This document shows, piece after piece, positions 61,011-64,000 of a stretch of DNA of 64,000 bases; positions within the stretch are counted from its first letter, which is position 1; every line of letters begins with the position of its first letter. Source of the stretch: Cristatella mucedo (lineage: Eukaryota > Bryozoa > Phylactolaemata > Cristatellidae). The notes beneath the pieces were generated by a model. The model searched no databases. It was not told the DNA's origin and saw nothing but the letters and a program-made list of their open reading frames with translations. The translations under genes and the position numbers were made by a program. The DNA lies in assembly GCA_009760855.2 (NCBI GenBank), contig WPIO01000023.1, positions 5,570,501-5,634,500 of the forward strand, read 5' to 3'.

Positions 61011-61165
61011 CTCAATGCTTGATTCATTTTTTAAAGGAGCAAGACAATTAGCTGCTGCAGAGAAGCTCATACAAGTGCTGAGGTCAGCGGGGATACACAA
61101 CCCATTTTACGGCTATCGCTCGAAGCTCTTAACGCGCTAACGAGCCCTTGGTAATGAGACCGAGC

Positions 61166-62030
61166 TATAATAATAATAATGAATTTGTATAGCACCCTCA
61201 GAGAACACAATCTCTTTCTAGACACTTTATAAATGCTGTAGTGTAAGCATGATCCAATGGTGGCTGCATGCGCGGTGACTGCATGCGGAAGGACACCAAG
61301 GCGAATCACTAGGACCTACGAAATGCTGTGTTAAAGAGATAAGTGCTTAGCTTCTTTTTAAATTTCACCAATTTGGGAGATGTCGTGACGTTAGTCGGTA
61401 GTGAAGTACAGTTTTTGTGTGGGAGCATATGAACTAAAGTCTCCAAATAATTTGATGTTCATGCGAGGTGTAGGTAAACAATTTGATTTCGAAAAGTAGG
61501 TGGTACGATGCTCGGCCTGGTGGAGGAGTAGATCTGATAGGTTGGCTGGAGCTTAAAATAATCAAGGGACCTAAAAGTGAGTGACGGAATCTTAAATTCG
61601 ATCCACTGCTTGACTGGGAGTCAGTGCAGGTCGGCGAAAAGTGGTGTGATGTGCTACTGCGACGCTCACGACAGAAAAGCCTAGCTGGAGAGTTTTGCAC
61701 CAGTTGCAGACGCCTCGTTGCACAGGCCGGTAGACCAGCATGCAGTGAGCTACGAGGTTGATACTGGATGTCACAAATGCATGGACCAATTTAGATGTAG
61801 TATCCCGTATAAACAAGCCCGAACCTTAGATATGTCATGTAGCTGAAAGTAGGCAGACTTGTCTGTGAAGCCAATGTACACGCCTAGTAAAAGGTCACTT
61901 TGAAACAGGACACCTAGATTTCGTGCAGATGCAGCTGATCTGCTGGAAAACCGATTTTTAGCGTTAAGTTTTTCAATTTCTGAATCGCACTTAGTTTGCC
62001 CATACCTACTAAGTTGCACTGCACGGCTCT
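61166..62030 (-). mobile_element. LINE-A 3' half
   Basis: It runs from aataataataatgaatttg and the tail through the 3' UTR and C-terminal region up to the L-K-x-K-N-R and S-L-S-K-Y-G-Q-T-K-C-D area (about 61990), with several frameshifts. No catalytic box is reached. Confidence 0.85.
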
Positions 62031-62440
62031 GCCATCTTATCAGTCCTGCGTGTGATAGCAAACCTCGACAATCGGTGAAGACGGTCGAGTGGCTGGTAAA
62101 GCTTGTTGTGAAGAAATTCGTGCAATCGGCCAAAGCGGACAAAGCTCAAGAGCCGCTCGAGCTCGGAGCTTTAGAGAAAAGTCTCCCGAGCAGCACTCGC
62201 TTGATCTACGCGGTCCTGACCTGCCCAGCCGCCGCCCTCTTCCGGCCCACGGAACGACGGGCCCGCACTGCTGCACGCTCAGCGGTTCCTCAGCTGGCGC
62301 GGTGGCCTCTCCGGCCCGGCTAATCAGTCTCAAGTAAGCGGCGTACGTCTGAGCCGTTTCTTGCTGTGCGCCACTGCTCGGACAAACTTGACAGCGGCTG
62401 CGAGCGGGATTTCCTTTTCGTTGACCCGCGGTGACCCGAG

Positions 62441-62636
62441 AATAATGCACTTGACGAAGCGCCCTCGGAGAACTCAGTCTCTTTCGAGGCGCTTTGCATT
62501 TGCTGCAAAGGAAGCACGGAATCGAACGGCGGAGTGAGAGAACGCTTTATCTCATTTGACGAGGAAAGGCAGCAAATGTAAGGCGCCTAGAAAGAGCTTG
62601 AGTTCTCTGAGGGCGCTTTATCAAGTGCATTATTAT
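62441..62636. repeat. Inverted pair of LINE-A tails (foldback)
   Basis: Left arm 62441-62506 is a minus-strand tail and right arm 62570-62636 a plus-strand tail, separated by 63 bp. Each arm runs from the ATT-rich end to tgctgc/gcagca, and they pair along about 66 bp with several mismatches. Confidence 0.85.
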
Positions 62637-62649
62637 TATTATAAAGCAA

Positions 62650-63480
62650 GCATTCGGCGACTACAAGGACACGTTCGAATAGTGCGCGCTTGCCTTTGAG
62701 ACTCCGGTAGATCGCCACGAAGCCGTATTTCTCGTTTGATCCGAACTAACTAACGCTGCACAGCTTTGCATCGCCGGATAGAAGCCATCGGATAGGAGCC
62801 AGCTAAAATTCACGCATGCAATTTCGGACTATCTCATGCCGGCACCGCTTGAAATCGCAGAAACCCTGAAAAAAGTTTCAATATCGTCATCGACGAGCTG
62901 GCGAAACGGCGAGGCGACTTATAGCCGCCTTGCGTCTTTTGCCTTAGCACTTCGGATTCGACCGGTTTTTTGCCGAAAGCTCTGCGAAAACAGCTGCTAC
63001 GTAGCCTTTCATGCAGTGCCACTCGGCAAAAGCGGTTAACAGTGAACAACCTGACACTGGAGATAGCGCTAGACATTGCGACAGCAGAGGAAAAGTCGCA
63101 AAAAGGGTCGCAGCGACGGGGAAAGGTTCTGGGCAAACCTCCGCAAAAATATATTTATGGATAATTTGCTGTATTGTATTGTTAAAAATATATTGTATTT
63201 GGTGCCGTAACAATATCAACATATTATATTGTCCTGGTGAACAATATCTATTGTACTAAAATACTTAATGAGGCAGGTTTTCCAAGTTTTAACAGCACTT
63301 CCAGACTCCTGAATCTGACCGCACTGCGTGGATTGCGGTGTGCCAGAGTCCGTACAGCGTGTTTTTTAAAGACAGTTTTAGACCATAGTTTTCAGTTTTA
63401 TAGTTTTTGCTTCGATAACCTAACAACATATTGTATTGTTTGCAATTACAATAACAGTAAATCATTATTGTTTGCTATGA
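62650..63480. other. No gene recognised
   Basis: Mixed then AT-rich sequence with overlapping short frames on both strands. Confidence 0.4.
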
Positions 63481-63483
63481 AAA

Positions 63484-63506
63484 TATATATATATATATAT
63501 ATATAT
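63484..63506. repeat. (AT)n microsatellite
   Basis: Pure AT run of about 23 bp. Confidence 0.9.
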
Positions 63507-63525
63507 TCATCGTTAGCTTTCAAAA

Positions 63526-63918
63526 TTGACATGCAATAATAACATTCTTGTTCCAAGGCCCGGTTACGGGCATTCAGCGGCCGAACTTTTGCCTGTGGAC
63601 ACGGTGAGCGGGCCGCTTTTTAAGCCAATCGCCCGCGAATGCGTCTCTCGTGGCTCAACTCATGACAAAAGGCGAAGCTGCTCTCATTACCGCAGCGTAC
63701 GTCACGCTTTGAGTTACAAGGACATCTTCAAAAAGTCTGTAGAAGATCGGCATCCAAAGCGAGTGGCAGGAAAGGCTACCGGCAGAGCAACAAAGTCACT
63801 CAGCAACTCTGAGGACGTTAGACAAGTGTCAGACGACGTCGTTTTCATTCATTCAGAGAGAAGTGCGACCAATAAACCTTGCACGATACGAGTCCATATT
63901 GAAGGAACACTAGTTTAA
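63526..63918 (+). CDS. Possible exon of unknown function at right end
   Basis: A 130-codon frame ends at TAA at 63916-63918. It is unlike the GC-run frames elsewhere: composition is ordinary, with L-S-Y-K-D-I-F-K-K-S-V-E-D-R-H and D-D-V-V-F-I-H-S-E-R. A possible acceptor (cattcttgttccaag) lies near its start at 63557. No homologue comes to mind and the frame may be chance. Confidence 0.2.
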   Translation: MTCNNNILVPRPGYGHSAAELLPVDTVSGPLFKPIARECVSRGSTHDKRRSCSHYRSVRHALSYKDIFKKSVEDRHPKRVAGKATGRATKSLSNSEDVRQVSDDVVFIHSERSATNKPCTIRVHIEGTLV

Positions 63919-64000
63919 ATTTAATTTGACACGAGATCGATCTACGCTATCCTCGCAAGAGTATAAGCGTGAGTCTGTCCTCACCTCAAACTTAGGTATA

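Noticed and set aside
62075-62450. Overlapping plus- and minus-strand frames next to a LINE-A copy
   Set aside because: No recognisable motif. The GC-rich stretch keeps several frames open at once.

Overview
This window is nuclear DNA from an animal, most likely a bilaterian invertebrate. Coding sequence is split by GT-AG introns, CpG-rich blocks alternate with AT-rich ones, microsatellites are long, and truncated LINE and tRNA-derived SINE copies are frequent. The species cannot be named from the sequence.

One gene is recognised firmly. It is a plus-strand RGK-family (Rad/Gem/Kir-like) small GTPase in four coding exons at 35318-35972, 36185-36255, 36385-36577 and 45643-45845. Splice phases agree at every junction and predict 373 residues. 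The third intron is about 9.1 kb and holds a LINE fragment, minisatellites, palindromes and a GA tract. A CpG-rich block with a pure GCC run precedes the start codon, and a pyrimidine tract of about 1 kb lies further upstream.

The left end (1 to about 11.3 kb) is a tandem segmental duplication of about 4.2 kb per copy (1 to ~4300 and ~7235 to ~11300). Each copy carries a minus-strand exon with long proline, glutamine and alanine runs (2824-3700 and 9854-10730). For the second copy a plausible terminal exon lies at 6721-6986, in matching splice phase. The two copies are old and diverged, yet share a sharply bounded 1.1 kb tract with no base differences apart from a GGC run. That pattern suggests recent gene conversion or an assembly artefact. 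The protein family was not recognised.

The rest is largely mobile DNA. LINE family A (CR1/L2-like) has about 15 truncated copies, all sharing a stem-loop 3' tail and ATT-type microsatellite end. LINE family B has five copies. SINE family 1 is tRNA-like and carries the LINE-A 3' tail, which implies a LINE/SINE partnership. SINE family 2 is a second tRNA-like family. There is also an intact 1.75 kb LTR element (15179-16928) with 5-bp target duplications and only a Gag-like fragment inside. Several insertions are nested. The remaining intervals, including GC-rich blocks at 25.7-29.5 kb and 57.4-58.6 kb, hold open frames but no gene I can recognise.
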